Below, one piece after another: positions 51,253-60,001 of a DNA stretch of 64,000 nt. The position numbers were made by a program, and so were the translations under genes. The stretch's first letter is position 1; every line of letters begins with the position of its first letter. This DNA comes from Streptomyces sp. DH41 (GTDB lineage Bacteria; Actinomycetota; Actinomycetes; Streptomycetales; Streptomycetaceae), in NCBI RefSeq assembly GCF_029813785.1, contig NZ_JARVKY010000027.1, positions 48,442 to 112,441 on the forward strand. The letters are read 5' to 3'. Below the pieces are notes generated by a model. The model saw only the letters and a program-made list of their open reading frames with translations. It was not told the origin of the DNA and made no database searches.

Positions 51253-52200
51253 TCACGGAACCCGGTGCGCAGCCATCCACTCCGTGTAGCTGTCACTGCT
51301 CGCCGCCACCCCCGCGTGCGCCATGCGGGCCTGCGCGAGCACGGTCGCGGCGGTGTCCTGGCGTTGCGTCACCGCGTGCCAGCCGAGGAGGTGCCGCCAG
51401 GCCAGCGGGGTGCCGGTGAGCGGCCGGGTGACGATGCCGGGGGTGGTCGGGAAGGTCGCCCGGCACAGCCCGACCGCCCGCCCCACCTGCACCAGGTGGA
51501 CCAGGGACGCGGTGTCCGTCTCGTACACGCGGCGCGGGGTGAACCCGGCGCGGGCGCAGGACGCGGTGAAGCAGTCGCCGAAGCAGCCGTCACCGGGTAC
51601 GCAGGCCCACTCCTCGTCCGCCAGCTCGGTCAGGTCCACCTCGGTCCGCCGGGCGAGCGGGTGACCGGCGGGCATCATCACGAACACCGGGTCGACGGCG
51701 ACCTCCCGCCAGACCAGCCCTGCGGCGCCGGGCGGGGAGGCGGATCCGCAGGTCCCGGCGAGCGCGAAGTCCAGCCGTCCCTCCGCCAGCTGCTCGGCCA
51801 GTTCCCTCTCCGACCAGGACGTACAGGTCGTCATCCGGGCGTCCGGAGCCACGCCCGCCAGCCGGTCGACCAAGGCCCCCAGCAGGGGCCCGTGGGTGCC
51901 GCCCAACCGAAGCCGCTCGGCGGTGCGCGGGGCCCGGGCGAACCGGGCCGCCTCCTGCTGCAACTCGGTCACCGCGGGCAGCACGATCCGGCTGCGCTCC
52001 AGTACCAGTTCGCCCAGCGCGGTGGCCCGCACCCCGTGTCTGCCCCGCACGAACAGTGCGCCTCCCAGGGCCCTTTCGATCCGCTTGAGCTGTGCGCTCA
52101 GCGCGGGCTGTGCGAGGCCGAGCGCCGTCGCCGCCCTGGTGAGGCTGCCGGCGTCGGCGATGGCCCGGACCGTCTTGAGATGCCGCAACTCCAGCTCCAT
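51253..52200 (-). CDS. LysR family transcriptional regulator
   Basis: A 315-residue regulator. The N-terminal helix-turn-helix (MELELRHLKTVRAIADAGSLTRAATALGLAQPALSAQLKRIE) is classical. The substrate-binding domain covers residues about 90-300 and has extra Cys residues (CVPGDGCFGDCFTASC). LysR proteins often control a neighbour, but no divergent partner is adjacent here. The start read from 52200 begins the HTH at once. Confidence 0.9.
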   Translation of the reverse strand: MELELRHLKTVRAIADAGSLTRAATALGLAQPALSAQLKRIERALGGALFVRGRHGVRATALGELVLERSRIVLPAVTELQQEAARFARAPRTAERLRLGGTHGPLLGALVDRLAGVAPDARMTTCTSWSERELAEQLAEGRLDFALAGTCGSASPPGAAGLVWREVAVDPVFVMMPAGHPLARRTEVDLTELADEEWACVPGDGCFGDCFTASCARAGFTPRRVYETDTASLVHLVQVGRAVGLCRATFPTTPGIVTRPLTGTPLAWRHLLGWHAVTQRQDTAATVLAQARMAHAGVAASSDSYTEWMAAHRVP

Positions 52201-52353
52201 GAGGGGAGCTTGCGGCGGGGGAGGGGCGGGGGCAAGAGGTTGGTCCGGACCTGTGGCACAAGTTGTGTCGTGAACATGAACCACGTCCGGCACGCGGTGG
52301 CTCCGCCGGTCCTCGCCCTCGCCTCGCCGCCCGTAGCCCGTCGCCCGCCGCCG

Positions 52354-53652
52354 TCAGCGGTAACGGATCACATGAAGCCGGTGGACTCCGGTCGGATCGA
52401 AGGAGACGGGCTCGTCCGACGAACCGTCGACCACCATGACGCCCTTCTCCAGGCGGAGCGCGTTCACCAGCCGGCCGACGGCCTCGCGACCCCTGCCGTC
52501 CGTGCGGCGGGCCCAGACCAACGCGCGCGCCGCGACGGGCAGGGCGTCGACGGCCGCGAGCGCCGCCTCCCAGTCCTGGTGCTCGGTCACCGACAGCACG
52601 GGCCCGAGTTCGGCGAGCGTCGGCTCGAACCACGCGGCGTGCCCCGGAGGCGGCGGCTGCTCAAGACCCGCCGTCCCCGGTACGGCACCCGCGTCCCAAC
52701 GGGCGAGCCAGGTCCATGGATCGGTGTTGGGCAGACCGAACGGCGCGGCCTCGTCCTTCGGCACGACCACCGTCGAGTCGAGCATCGCGTCCGCCCAGTC
52801 GCCTCCCCGCAGGAAGCGGGTGGTGTTGCAGGAGAAGACCCAGCCGCGCGTGGTCTCGTCCCGCGCCGTCGGCGCGTGCAGTTCGACCTGGCCGCGGTAG
52901 GCGTTCCGGAGCCAGCGGTCGGCCTTGTCGACGGCGGACGCGAAATCGGTTGCCGGGCGCTCCCACGGAGCACGTCGTGGTGTGAGCGCCCCCGGTTGGG
53001 CACGCAGCAGCACCAGCTCGCGGACCAGCGGGTCATCGAGCCGGGCGAGGGACGAGGACAGGGGGTCCAGCAGGACCACTTGCCCCTTGTTGTTGTGCGC
53101 GTACAGCAGGTTGCCCATCGCCTCGTGGCCCGCGACGGCGCGCCGCACCCACACCACGCCCCGCGTGTCCGGCCCCGTCTCCGCGACCGCCCGCACCACG
53201 TCGTCCCAGCCGCCGACGGGGACCCTGGTGAACTCGGGGAAGTACCGGCGCGTCAGCCGGTCGAACCAGCCGGGCGCCTCGTCCGCGGGCTTCCAGGGCA
53301 GCGCCACGGCCGGGGCGCCGTTGATCGCGGAGTGCAGGGCGATCACACAGCCCCGGGTGTTGATCCGGCGGGACTGGTTCTCCGCCCGGTCGGCCGACTC
53401 CTGGGGCGGGGCGGGCTCGAGGTCGGCGAGCGGAGCGCTCGGTGCGGGATGGAAGGGGGCACCGCCGTTCTTGGGCACCACGACGGAGGCCGCGATCATC
53501 GGCGTCTCCGGGTAACCGGGCTGCGGCAGGGGGCGGCAGGCCATCAGCCAGGCGGCGGGAGTTTCGTGCACGGGGTGGGGTGTGGCCAGCTGAACCAGTC
53601 CGCCGTAGGTGGCGTTCAGCCAGGCCGCCGCTTGCCCATCAGGACCCGGCAC
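52354..53652 (-). CDS. YrhB/Tox-PL-like tandem protein
   Basis: A 432-residue protein made of two halves. Each half has a YrhB/Imm35-like domain (residues about 5-75, and 242-312) followed by a papain-like deamidase-type segment. The first segment keeps candidate catalytic Cys102, His176 (AGHEAMGNLLYAH) and Asp196 (LLDPLSS). The second (about 340-432) keeps VVDGSSD but lacks the Cys and has GREAV in place of the His motif. The GTG start (read from 53652) overlaps the preceding immunity gene by 14 bases and has AAGGGA seven bases upstream. It may be a second toxin or an immunity/decoy protein. Confidence 0.7.
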   Translation of the reverse strand: MPGPDGQAAAWLNATYGGLVQLATPHPVHETPAAWLMACRPLPQPGYPETPMIAASVVVPKNGGAPFHPAPSAPLADLEPAPPQESADRAENQSRRINTRGCVIALHSAINGAPAVALPWKPADEAPGWFDRLTRRYFPEFTRVPVGGWDDVVRAVAETGPDTRGVVWVRRAVAGHEAMGNLLYAHNNKGQVVLLDPLSSSLARLDDPLVRELVLLRAQPGALTPRRAPWERPATDFASAVDKADRWLRNAYRGQVELHAPTARDETTRGWVFSCNTTRFLRGGDWADAMLDSTVVVPKDEAAPFGLPNTDPWTWLARWDAGAVPGTAGLEQPPPPGHAAWFEPTLAELGPVLSVTEHQDWEAALAAVDALPVAARALVWARRTDGRGREAVGRLVNALRLEKGVMVVDGSSDEPVSFDPTGVHRLHVIRYR

Positions 53653-53959
53653 GCGAGTGTCCCTTGGTCGGAGGCCAATCGCCGGATGCGCGCATCTCCA
53701 TGTACTGCTCGGTCGCGGGGAAGGTCGGCGCCATGTGGGCGGCCGTGCCGTCGTGGGGGACGACAACGACCGGGCTGAACGGCTTCTTCGTGAAGTCGCC
53801 GGTCTCGATATGTTCTTTCAGGTCGAAACACACGGTCCAGCCATATGTGAATTCGACCGCCGTGTCCGGAAGCATGACGACGGAGTCGGCTTGCTCTTGG
53901 TAGGGTCCGGTCTTTACGAAGTGGGCAGCGGCAGCAACTGCCTCGTCCTTGGTCACCAT
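53639..53959 (-). CDS. YrhB family (Imm35-like) immunity protein
   Basis: A 106-residue protein that begins at the base directly after the toxin stop codon. It has the YrhB pattern: A-A-A-H-F, VEFTYGWTVCFD, and SPVVVVPHDGTAAHMAPT. Such proteins commonly serve as immunity proteins for papain-like toxins in polymorphic toxin loci. The neutralisation partner is presumably the upstream toxin. ATG read from 53959. Confidence 0.8.
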   Translation of the reverse strand: MVTKDEAVAAAAHFVKTGPYQEQADSVVMLPDTAVEFTYGWTVCFDLKEHIETGDFTKKPFSPVVVVPHDGTAAHMAPTFPATEQYMEMRASGDWPPTKGHSRAGS

Positions 53960-55699
53960 TTACTTTACTCCATCACGATATGGAATGTGGCCGATGTGTG
54001 TGACGTTTTGTTCCAGCAATCCCAGAGTTCCGCTCTGCCCGTCGAGAAAAACAACGCCGTCTGGTGTATTCACAGCATTGAAGACGTGCGCCGAGCCGTT
54101 GGGGCGGGCGATGTAGACGACGCTTCTCGAACCCTCTCCTCGTCCCTGAAGGTCCCGGATGACGTCATCGTAGCTGTTCACCCAGTCGTACTGGCCTGCC
54201 ACCCGGTCCTTCGCGCCGAGCTGCTCCGGTGGAATATGCCCACCAGCCTGCCTGGGGGCCGCGCTCACGTCGATGTCGTCCATTCTGCGGTCCACCGTGA
54301 CGACGTTGTGACTGCAGTTGTCCGTGTACCCGGGCATGCCGGTATTGTTGACGTCCTTGAGCCACGGAAACTGATCGTCCAGGAATTCCTGAGCCTTTTT
54401 AGGGTCTACCGATTCGGCGTGAACAGCCTTTTCCTTGACGTGGTCCGTGGACCGCGCAAGGTCACTCCAGTCCTTGGGGGCCGCACCGGCGACGTCGTCG
54501 GCGAGCTTCGTGCCGGAGGCGGCTTTCCCGGCACCGGTCTCCACCCCCTCCTTCACCGCCATGCGCAGCCCGCCCCGCGCCAGGCCGGCGCCCTTGGTGC
54601 CGATCAGCTCGGGCAGGAGGCGGCCGATGAACTCGGAGGGGTCCTTCTTGAAGCCCTCCACCGCGGCGTTCAGCGCTCGCTCCGGGTGAGCCGCGGTGGA
54701 CACCAGGCCGGAGAGCGTCATCGAGACGTTCTGCAGGTACTCGGCGGGGTGGGTGAGGTTGTAGGGGTCGGCGGGGTTGAGGCCACGGGCGAAGCTGACC
54801 AGGCCGGCGGTGCCCTTGATCACGCCGCCCGCGACGTGGTTGAGCTCCACGCCGGTCGCCACGAAGCCGTCGACCAGGTTGTTGCCGATGCGGTCCAGCG
54901 GCGGCGGTTCCGCCGGGGCGTGCTCCAGCGCCTTCTTGATGCTTCCTTCGGCCTCCGAGGCGGCTGAGTTGCGCTGCTTGCGGGCCTGGGCGAGCTTGTC
55001 CCGTGCCTGCTTGATGGTCTCCTTGCCGGGATCGTGGAACGGCTGCGGCACCGGCCCGGGGTCCTGGTCCGCCTTGAGCTTGGCGTTGTACGCGTCGACC
55101 TGCTTGTTGTAGTCCTCGATGGCCTTTTCCGAGGCCCGCTTGCCCCGCCTGTACAGCTCGATCGCTTCCTGAGCCTGCTGCTGCGCCCACTTGACGGTGC
55201 CCGCGTAGGAGTCCAGCGCTGTCGCCGCCGTCTCGCAGGCGTCGGCCGCGTGCAGCCACTTCGCAGGGTGGACGCCGAACTTCTCGCGGAAGGTGTCACC
55301 GCCCTCCCCCCGCCAGCTGGTGGAGTCCACCTTCTTCATGCCGGTGCCGACCTTGTCGAACGCGGTCGAGAAGTCCCTCAGGTGTTTCGCGCTGCTCCGG
55401 ATCTTCTCCGGATTGCCGTGCAGGAGCTCGTTCGCCTCTTCGGTCTGCCCGAGCTGCTGCTCACCGGGGGTGGCCCCGAGGTCGGAGGCGACCTCGTCGC
55501 CCCAGTCCTCCACCGTGTCCGCGGCGCCCTCCAGGCCGACCTTGTCGAGCCCCTCGCCGAGCCGGTCGGTGCCCCAGTCGATGCCTTCACCGACGATCTT
55601 CTTACCGGCGTCGACACCGTCCTCGAGGAGGTTCAGGCCGTGGTTGACGCCGTCCTCCAGCTTGCCCAGGCCACTGCCGATGTCGTCGAGGACGCCCAT
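53960..55699 (-). CDS. Type VII-type polymorphic toxin with C-terminal glutamine deamidase (Tox-PL)
   Basis: A 579-residue protein. The N-terminus (residues about 1-260) is helical, with a WxG at Trp129-Gly131 (SWRGEGGDTFREKF), like WXG/LXG secretion domains of ESX substrates. A linker region (270-450) follows. The C-terminal domain (about 455-579) has Cys462 (DNCSHN), His538 (AHVFNAVN) and Asp553 (FLDGQSG), the triad of papain-fold toxin glutamine deamidases. It would inactivate targets by deamidation. The stop is directly followed by the YrhB immunity gene. The start overlaps the upstream stop (TGATG). Confidence 0.85.
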   Translation of the reverse strand: MGVLDDIGSGLGKLEDGVNHGLNLLEDGVDAGKKIVGEGIDWGTDRLGEGLDKVGLEGAADTVEDWGDEVASDLGATPGEQQLGQTEEANELLHGNPEKIRSSAKHLRDFSTAFDKVGTGMKKVDSTSWRGEGGDTFREKFGVHPAKWLHAADACETAATALDSYAGTVKWAQQQAQEAIELYRRGKRASEKAIEDYNKQVDAYNAKLKADQDPGPVPQPFHDPGKETIKQARDKLAQARKQRNSAASEAEGSIKKALEHAPAEPPPLDRIGNNLVDGFVATGVELNHVAGGVIKGTAGLVSFARGLNPADPYNLTHPAEYLQNVSMTLSGLVSTAAHPERALNAAVEGFKKDPSEFIGRLLPELIGTKGAGLARGGLRMAVKEGVETGAGKAASGTKLADDVAGAAPKDWSDLARSTDHVKEKAVHAESVDPKKAQEFLDDQFPWLKDVNNTGMPGYTDNCSHNVVTVDRRMDDIDVSAAPRQAGGHIPPEQLGAKDRVAGQYDWVNSYDDVIRDLQGRGEGSRSVVYIARPNGSAHVFNAVNTPDGVVFLDGQSGTLGLLEQNVTHIGHIPYRDGVK

Positions 55700-56364
55700 C
55701 AGCCCTCACCTCCGCCGCCCTGCGTGCGGGCACGTTCCTCGGGCGAGGGACCGAACTGCTCGTCCAGCATCCGTTCCCACGTCTCTTCCGAGACCCCCGA
55801 GCGCTCGCGAAGGCTCTCGGGCCCCACTCCCATGCCGACCAGGTTCTCGGAGGTCATGACGTCCCGGCCCGCGTCCCGCCAGCCCTGGGCGCTGTTCTCC
55901 CAGGCCCGCTCGAAGGACTCCTTGCTGTAGTCGGCGTCTCTTATCTGGGTGACCGGGTTGTTCGACCAGACCTCGCCCCAGTCCTTGCCGGTGATCTCGT
56001 CCTCGGAGGCGTGCGGATTGCCCATCAGGGAGTTCACGCCGACCTTCAGAGCGCCTTCCACGTACTGGTCGGTCTCGTAGTAGGTCCCGGCAGCCAGCCC
56101 AGTCTTGAGCGCGAACCCGTTGCCTTCGTAGATCAGCGAGCGCACTCCCCACTCCCAGCGCTCGCAGAAGGAGCCGAAGGTGCTCGTGAGCCCCTCCGCG
56201 CCCAGTTCGAGCCCCGACAGGCCGATGTCGCCGAAGCCCCGGCCCGCACCGGCCTCCCCGACCATGCCCAGTTCCCGCAACTCGTCCAGTGCCAGAGTCA
56301 GTCCGTTGGCGATCTCGCCGAGACCGATCGCCGCCAGGTCCTTCCCGTTGCCGCCCCCGGTCAC
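55699..56364 (-). CDS. WxG-containing protein preceding the toxin
   Basis: A 221-residue, mainly helical protein with no signal peptide. It contains FERAWENSAQGWRDAG near residue 156 and GMVGEAGAGRGFGDIG near residue 34. The gene lies between the sseB-like gene and the toxin with overlapping stops and starts (GTGA, TGATG). It may be a toxin chaperone or secretion partner. No family is recognised with confidence. The second of two adjacent GTG codons is used. Confidence 0.65.
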   Translation of the reverse strand: MTGGGNGKDLAAIGLGEIANGLTLALDELRELGMVGEAGAGRGFGDIGLSGLELGAEGLTSTFGSFCERWEWGVRSLIYEGNGFALKTGLAAGTYYETDQYVEGALKVGVNSLMGNPHASEDEITGKDWGEVWSNNPVTQIRDADYSKESFERAWENSAQGWRDAGRDVMTSENLVGMGVGPESLRERSGVSEETWERMLDEQFGPSPEERARTQGGGGEG

Positions 56365-56942
56365 CACGTCTCACTCCCTCGTTGTCCTCGATCCACGGCG
56401 AAAGCGTCGGGCACCACGCCCGAAACCGGCGGCAGGAGCACCGCGTGCTCGGTACCGTCGGCGGCGTCCAGCGCCACCCCGCACGGCACACCGGCCGCGG
56501 GCACCGCCACGTCCAGCAGCTTCGCCCCGAGCACCGTCTGGTACGTCCACTCCAGGTGCGCCTCGTCGCGAGCGACCGCGTACCGGGCCAACGCCGACTC
56601 GTCGGAGAAGGCAAGGATCCAGCGCACGCCACCGAAGTCGGCGGTGAGCCACCCGTCACTCCGGAGCGGAACCAGCACCGCGGTGTCCCGGAAGGCTTCC
56701 AGCAGCGAGATGAACTCACGACGCCGGGCCGCGACTTCCTCGGCGGACGGTTCGACGACCTCGTCCGGCTCTCCCGGGCTCGCTGTCCCGCCCACCTCGG
56801 CCACGCCGACCACCTCGGCGGCCTCGGGCTCAGGCGGCTCCGGGGCTGTCTCCGGTGGTTCGGGCAGCCGGGTCATCTCCGCGTAGTCGGCGAGCCGGGA
56901 GCGCCGTACCGGCGCCCCGGCGCCACCCCCGTTGTCCGTCAT
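56361..56942 (-). CDS. SseB-like protein
   Basis: A 193-residue protein with an acidic Pro/Glu-rich N-terminus (residues 20-70) and an SseB-type domain at residues about 75-185 (REFISLLEAFRDTAVLVPLRSDGWLTADFGGVRWILAFSDE region). SseB-family proteins are frequent in Streptomyces type VII effector loci, where their role is unclear. It is the first gene of the operon. A truncated copy of its N-terminus lies at 58634-58909. Confidence 0.8.
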   Translation of the reverse strand: MTDNGGGAGAPVRRSRLADYAEMTRLPEPPETAPEPPEPEAAEVVGVAEVGGTASPGEPDEVVEPSAEEVAARRREFISLLEAFRDTAVLVPLRSDGWLTADFGGVRWILAFSDESALARYAVARDEAHLEWTYQTVLGAKLLDVAVPAAGVPCGVALDAADGTEHAVLLPPVSGVVPDAFAVDRGQRGSETW

Positions 56943-57068
56943 TTCCCAACCCTGACACTGAACTGCTTCGGCTGGTCAACAGCCTTTTCGAGCGACGATG
57001 TTACGCACACGACCGCAACGCCGGGTACTCCCGCCGGAGCACGTCCTCCTGGCCGTACCTCAGGACCG
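56824..57068. repeat. Direct repeat copy A (pairs with 58791-59035)
   Basis: About 245 bp nearly identical to copy B, offset by 1967 bp. Only about five differences are seen by eye. Weaker similarity extends leftward to about 56705. It contains the N-terminal coding part and upstream region of the sseB-like gene. No gene lies in 56943-57127. Confidence 0.92.
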
Positions 57069-57127
57069 CCGCCACGCAGCGGCAGTTGAGCAACCATGCG
57101 GTGGGGCCTCGTACCGCACGGGCCGGC

Positions 57128-58624
57128 TCATGCGCGGCGTCCCGGCGGCGGTGGAGGCGTGCCCCGGTAGCTCTGCGGGTTTCCCGAGTCCCACGGGACG
57201 ACGAGAGGACGCATCTGAGCGTGGTGTTCAAGAGCGCTTAGCCAGTCGCCCGGCCAGGACGAGCCGCCGACCGACGCCCCCGCGAACGCCCCAGCCAGCG
57301 CGGCGACGGAGTCGGAGTCGCCGGAGGAGAACGCCGCTCGCTGGACGACCGCCACGGGCTCTTCGGGGAAGAGCAGGAAGCAGTACAGGGCCGCGGCCAG
57401 CGCTTCCTCGGCGATCCAGCCCGCGCCGGCCACCTCGCAGGGGTCGCGCTCCGGGTCCGGGTGGTCGAGGGCGGCCGAGACGGTGTCGAGAGCCGCGAGG
57501 GTCTCGTCCCAGCCGTGTGCGATGAAGTCGGCGGGGTCGGCCGCGCCCGCCCGCCGCGCCAGGTCGCCGAGCCAGTCGCCGTGGTACGTCCGGCGTGCGG
57601 AGCGGCCGTAGTGGCGCAGGCGCGGCAGCAGCTCGGAAGGGTGGCAGTTGTGCGTCAGCAGCCATACGGCGTGTGCGGTGAGGTCGCTGGCCGCGAGCGC
57701 GGTGGGGTGGCCGTGGGTCAGCGCGGCCTGCAACTGGGCCGTCCCCGCGCGCTGCTCCGCCGTCAGCCCCGGCAGCAGTCCGACGGGCGTCACACGCATG
57801 TTCGCTCCGCAGCCCTTCGAAGCCATCACGGTGGCCTCCTGCCACGGCACACCGCGCTCCAGGGCCGCGCACGCGTCCAGGCAGGTCCGCCCTGGTGCGC
57901 GGTTGTTGTCGGGCGAGCGAAGCCAGGCCACGAAGCGCGCGCGCAGCGCCGGCTCGGCGGTCGCGGCGGTCAGCGAGGCCACCCCGCCGCCGTCCACGAC
58001 GTCCGCCAGCGCCTCGATCACCGCCAGTGTCATCTGGGTGTCGTCCGAGACCCGGGCCATGCCGGAACGGATGGGCAGCTCCAGCTGCCGCCAGGAGCCG
58101 TAGCGGCTGGTGAGCTGAGTGATGTCGAGGAATTCGGCGGGGTAGCCCAGGGCGTCACCGATGGCGAGACCGTAGATCGCCGCCATGGCGCCGCCCTTGA
58201 TGGTGTCCCTGCCCCACGTCCGCCCGGTGAGGTCGTCCAGGACGGCGAGGCTCTCGGCCTGGGTGAGAGTGTCCGGCAGGATGTGACTCCTCGGGCTGGT
58301 GGACGGCGTCGCCAGCAACTCGGCCAGTGCCTCAGTGGGCCGGAGCCCGCGTTCCTTGGCGTTGTGCAGGCGTTTCCCCCAGATACCCACTTCGTTGCTG
58401 GCGGCAGGCCCCGCAGCGTTGCGTGATCGCACCGACCCGGCTTCGTCCTCGTCGTTCACCCACACGTAACCGATCACCTGATCGTCGGAGTCGGCGATCG
58501 CCACGTACTGCACGGGTCGGCCGGTGTGACGGGCGTAGCGAGGCGGCCCTCCCGGCACGATGTAGCCGCCCAGGTCTTGGGCGAAGCGGGGGTTGATCCG
58601 GCGGTCGGAGTGTTCGGAACTCAT
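57128..58624 (-). CDS. ADP-ribosylglycohydrolase with extra N-terminal domain
   Basis: A 498-residue protein. Residues 1-135 form a domain of unknown identity (VQYVAIADSDDQVIGYVWVND region), and residues about 140-450 are an ARH-type hydrolase. Metal motifs are present: GDALGYP (156-162), SDDTQMT (193-199) and SGDSDSVAALAGAFAG (434-449), a variant of GGDTDT. It would remove ADP-ribose from a modified target, or act as immunity against an ADP-ribosylating toxin. It is flanked by direct repeats. Confidence 0.85.
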   Translation of the reverse strand: MSSEHSDRRINPRFAQDLGGYIVPGGPPRYARHTGRPVQYVAIADSDDQVIGYVWVNDEDEAGSVRSRNAAGPAASNEVGIWGKRLHNAKERGLRPTEALAELLATPSTSPRSHILPDTLTQAESLAVLDDLTGRTWGRDTIKGGAMAAIYGLAIGDALGYPAEFLDITQLTSRYGSWRQLELPIRSGMARVSDDTQMTLAVIEALADVVDGGGVASLTAATAEPALRARFVAWLRSPDNNRAPGRTCLDACAALERGVPWQEATVMASKGCGANMRVTPVGLLPGLTAEQRAGTAQLQAALTHGHPTALAASDLTAHAVWLLTHNCHPSELLPRLRHYGRSARRTYHGDWLGDLARRAGAADPADFIAHGWDETLAALDTVSAALDHPDPERDPCEVAGAGWIAEEALAAALYCFLLFPEEPVAVVQRAAFSSGDSDSVAALAGAFAGASVGGSSWPGDWLSALEHHAQMRPLVVPWDSGNPQSYRGTPPPPPGRRA

Positions 58625-58633
58625 GCAGGTCTG

Positions 58634-58909
58634 CTACTTCCGGCTGGTTGCTACGGCAATTCCCGTGAATGTCGCCAGCGGCCCGGCGAACTCGCGACGC
58701 CGGGCCGCTACCTCCTCGGCGGACGGCCCGACGCTCTCGCCCGGCTCTCCCGAGCTGGGTGCCCCGGCGGCCTCGGCCGTCTCGGCGGTGTCGGGCTCAG
58801 GCGGCTCCGGGGCTGTCTCCGGTGGTTCGGGCAGCCGGGGCATCTCCGCGTAGTCGGCGAGCCGGGAGCGCCGTACCGGCGCCCCGGCGCCACCCCCGTT
58901 GTCCGTCAT
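58634..58909 (-). pseudogene. Truncated second copy of the sseB-like gene
   Basis: A 91-codon ORF whose first 75 codons are nearly the same as the sseB-like gene at 56361, with the same MTDNGGGAG start. After RRREF the copies diverge, ending at ATSRK where the full gene continues for about 115 residues. It lies just upstream of the ADP-ribosylglycohydrolase and is probably a duplication fragment. Confidence 0.8.
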
Positions 58910-59035
58910 TTCCCAACCCTGACACTGAACTGCTTCGGCTGGTCAACAGCCTTTTCGAGCGACGATGTTACGCACACGACCGCAACGCCGGGAACTCACG
59001 CCGGAGCACGTCCTCCTGGCCGTACGTCAGGACTC
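58791..59035. repeat. Direct repeat copy B (pairs with 56824-57068)
   Basis: Second copy of the 245-bp repeat. It contains the truncated sseB N-terminus and ends inside the last few codons of the WYL regulator gene. Both copies also carry, on the minus strand, the same short C-terminal peptide (GQEDVLRRE(Y/F)PALRSCA), suggesting a shared lost upstream gene. Confidence 0.92.
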
Positions 59036-59992
59036 CTGGCCCTCGTTGCTCTCGATCACCGCCCGCGCACGGCGCAGCAGGGCCTCGCGTACGGAGTCCG
59101 GGGAGAGCACGCGCAGGGGCGCGTCCAGGCCGAGGAGATACGTGGCGAGCCTTTCGGCGTCCGGGCCGCCGACGTCGACGATCGTGGCCTCGGGGCCGTC
59201 GGGACGGTGGACCCCCACGGACGAAGGGATCAGCCGCAGTGCCTGATCCATGGGCATCGGAAGGCGGATCGTCGCACACAGCGCGTACGGCCCGGTGGCG
59301 GTGGCGCGGGAGACGAGGAGCGCGGGGTCGGGCGGCGGGTCGGTGAGGTCCACTGGCCGGCCCGTGGGCTGGAGTCGCTCCACCCGGTCGGCCCGGAAGG
59401 TCCGCCACGCGCCTCGCTCGACGTCGCGTGCGACGAAGTACCAGCGCTGCCCGGTGTGTACGAGGCGGTACGGGTCGACGTCCCGGACACTGGCCCGCCC
59501 CTGCCAGTCGCGGTACGCCATCCTGGCGCGTTCGGCCTTTCGGCAGGCGGCGGCCAGCTCCAGCAGCATGCCGGGCCCGATCTGCGCCTCGCCGGCCCTC
59601 GGCGTCTGCACGAAGGCGGCGTCCATGTCACCCAGCCGGTCCGCGACCCGCCGGGGCAGCACCTGCCGCAGCTTCAGCAACGCCGACAGGGCGGCCTGGT
59701 CCCCGCCGAGCGCTCCGCTCAGCGCGGCCTCCCGCAGCCCGACGGCCACGGCGAGGGCCTCCTCGTCGTCGAGGACCAGTGGTGGCGTCCGCGTGCCGGG
59801 GCGCAGTCGGTAGCCGCCCCACGGGCCGGGGTCGGATTCGACGGCGTATCCGATCTCCCGCAGCCGGGCGACGTCCCGGCGCACCGTGCGCTCGGTTACC
59901 TCCATCCGCTCGGCCAGCTCACCGCAGGTCCAGGCGGGCCGGACGGCGAGCAGGGAGACGAGCCGCAGCAGCCGGGCGGAGGTACTGAGCAT
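59027..59992 (-). CDS. WYL-domain (YafY-type) transcriptional regulator
   Basis: A 321-residue regulator with an N-terminal HTH (MLSTSARLLRLVSLLAVRPAWTCGELAERMEVTERTVRRDV) and a WYL domain in the middle (RMAYRDWQGRASVRDVDPYRLVHTGQRWYFVARD). Divergent to a VOC gene with an inverted repeat between them, so it probably regulates that gene and itself. The last few codons lie in repeat copy B. The start is read from 59992, just before the HTH. Confidence 0.9.
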   Translation of the reverse strand: MLSTSARLLRLVSLLAVRPAWTCGELAERMEVTERTVRRDVARLREIGYAVESDPGPWGGYRLRPGTRTPPLVLDDEEALAVAVGLREAALSGALGGDQAALSALLKLRQVLPRRVADRLGDMDAAFVQTPRAGEAQIGPGMLLELAAACRKAERARMAYRDWQGRASVRDVDPYRLVHTGQRWYFVARDVERGAWRTFRADRVERLQPTGRPVDLTDPPPDPALLVSRATATGPYALCATIRLPMPMDQALRLIPSSVGVHRPDGPEATIVDVGGPDAERLATYLLGLDAPLRVLSPDSVREALLRRARAVIESNEGQES

Positions 59993-60001
59993 GTTCTCGG
60001 A

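Noticed and set aside
56824..59035. The duplicated region as a CRISPR or insertion-sequence end
   Set aside because: There are only two long copies, with no short spaced units, no transposase and no terminal inverted repeat. It is a segmental direct repeat.
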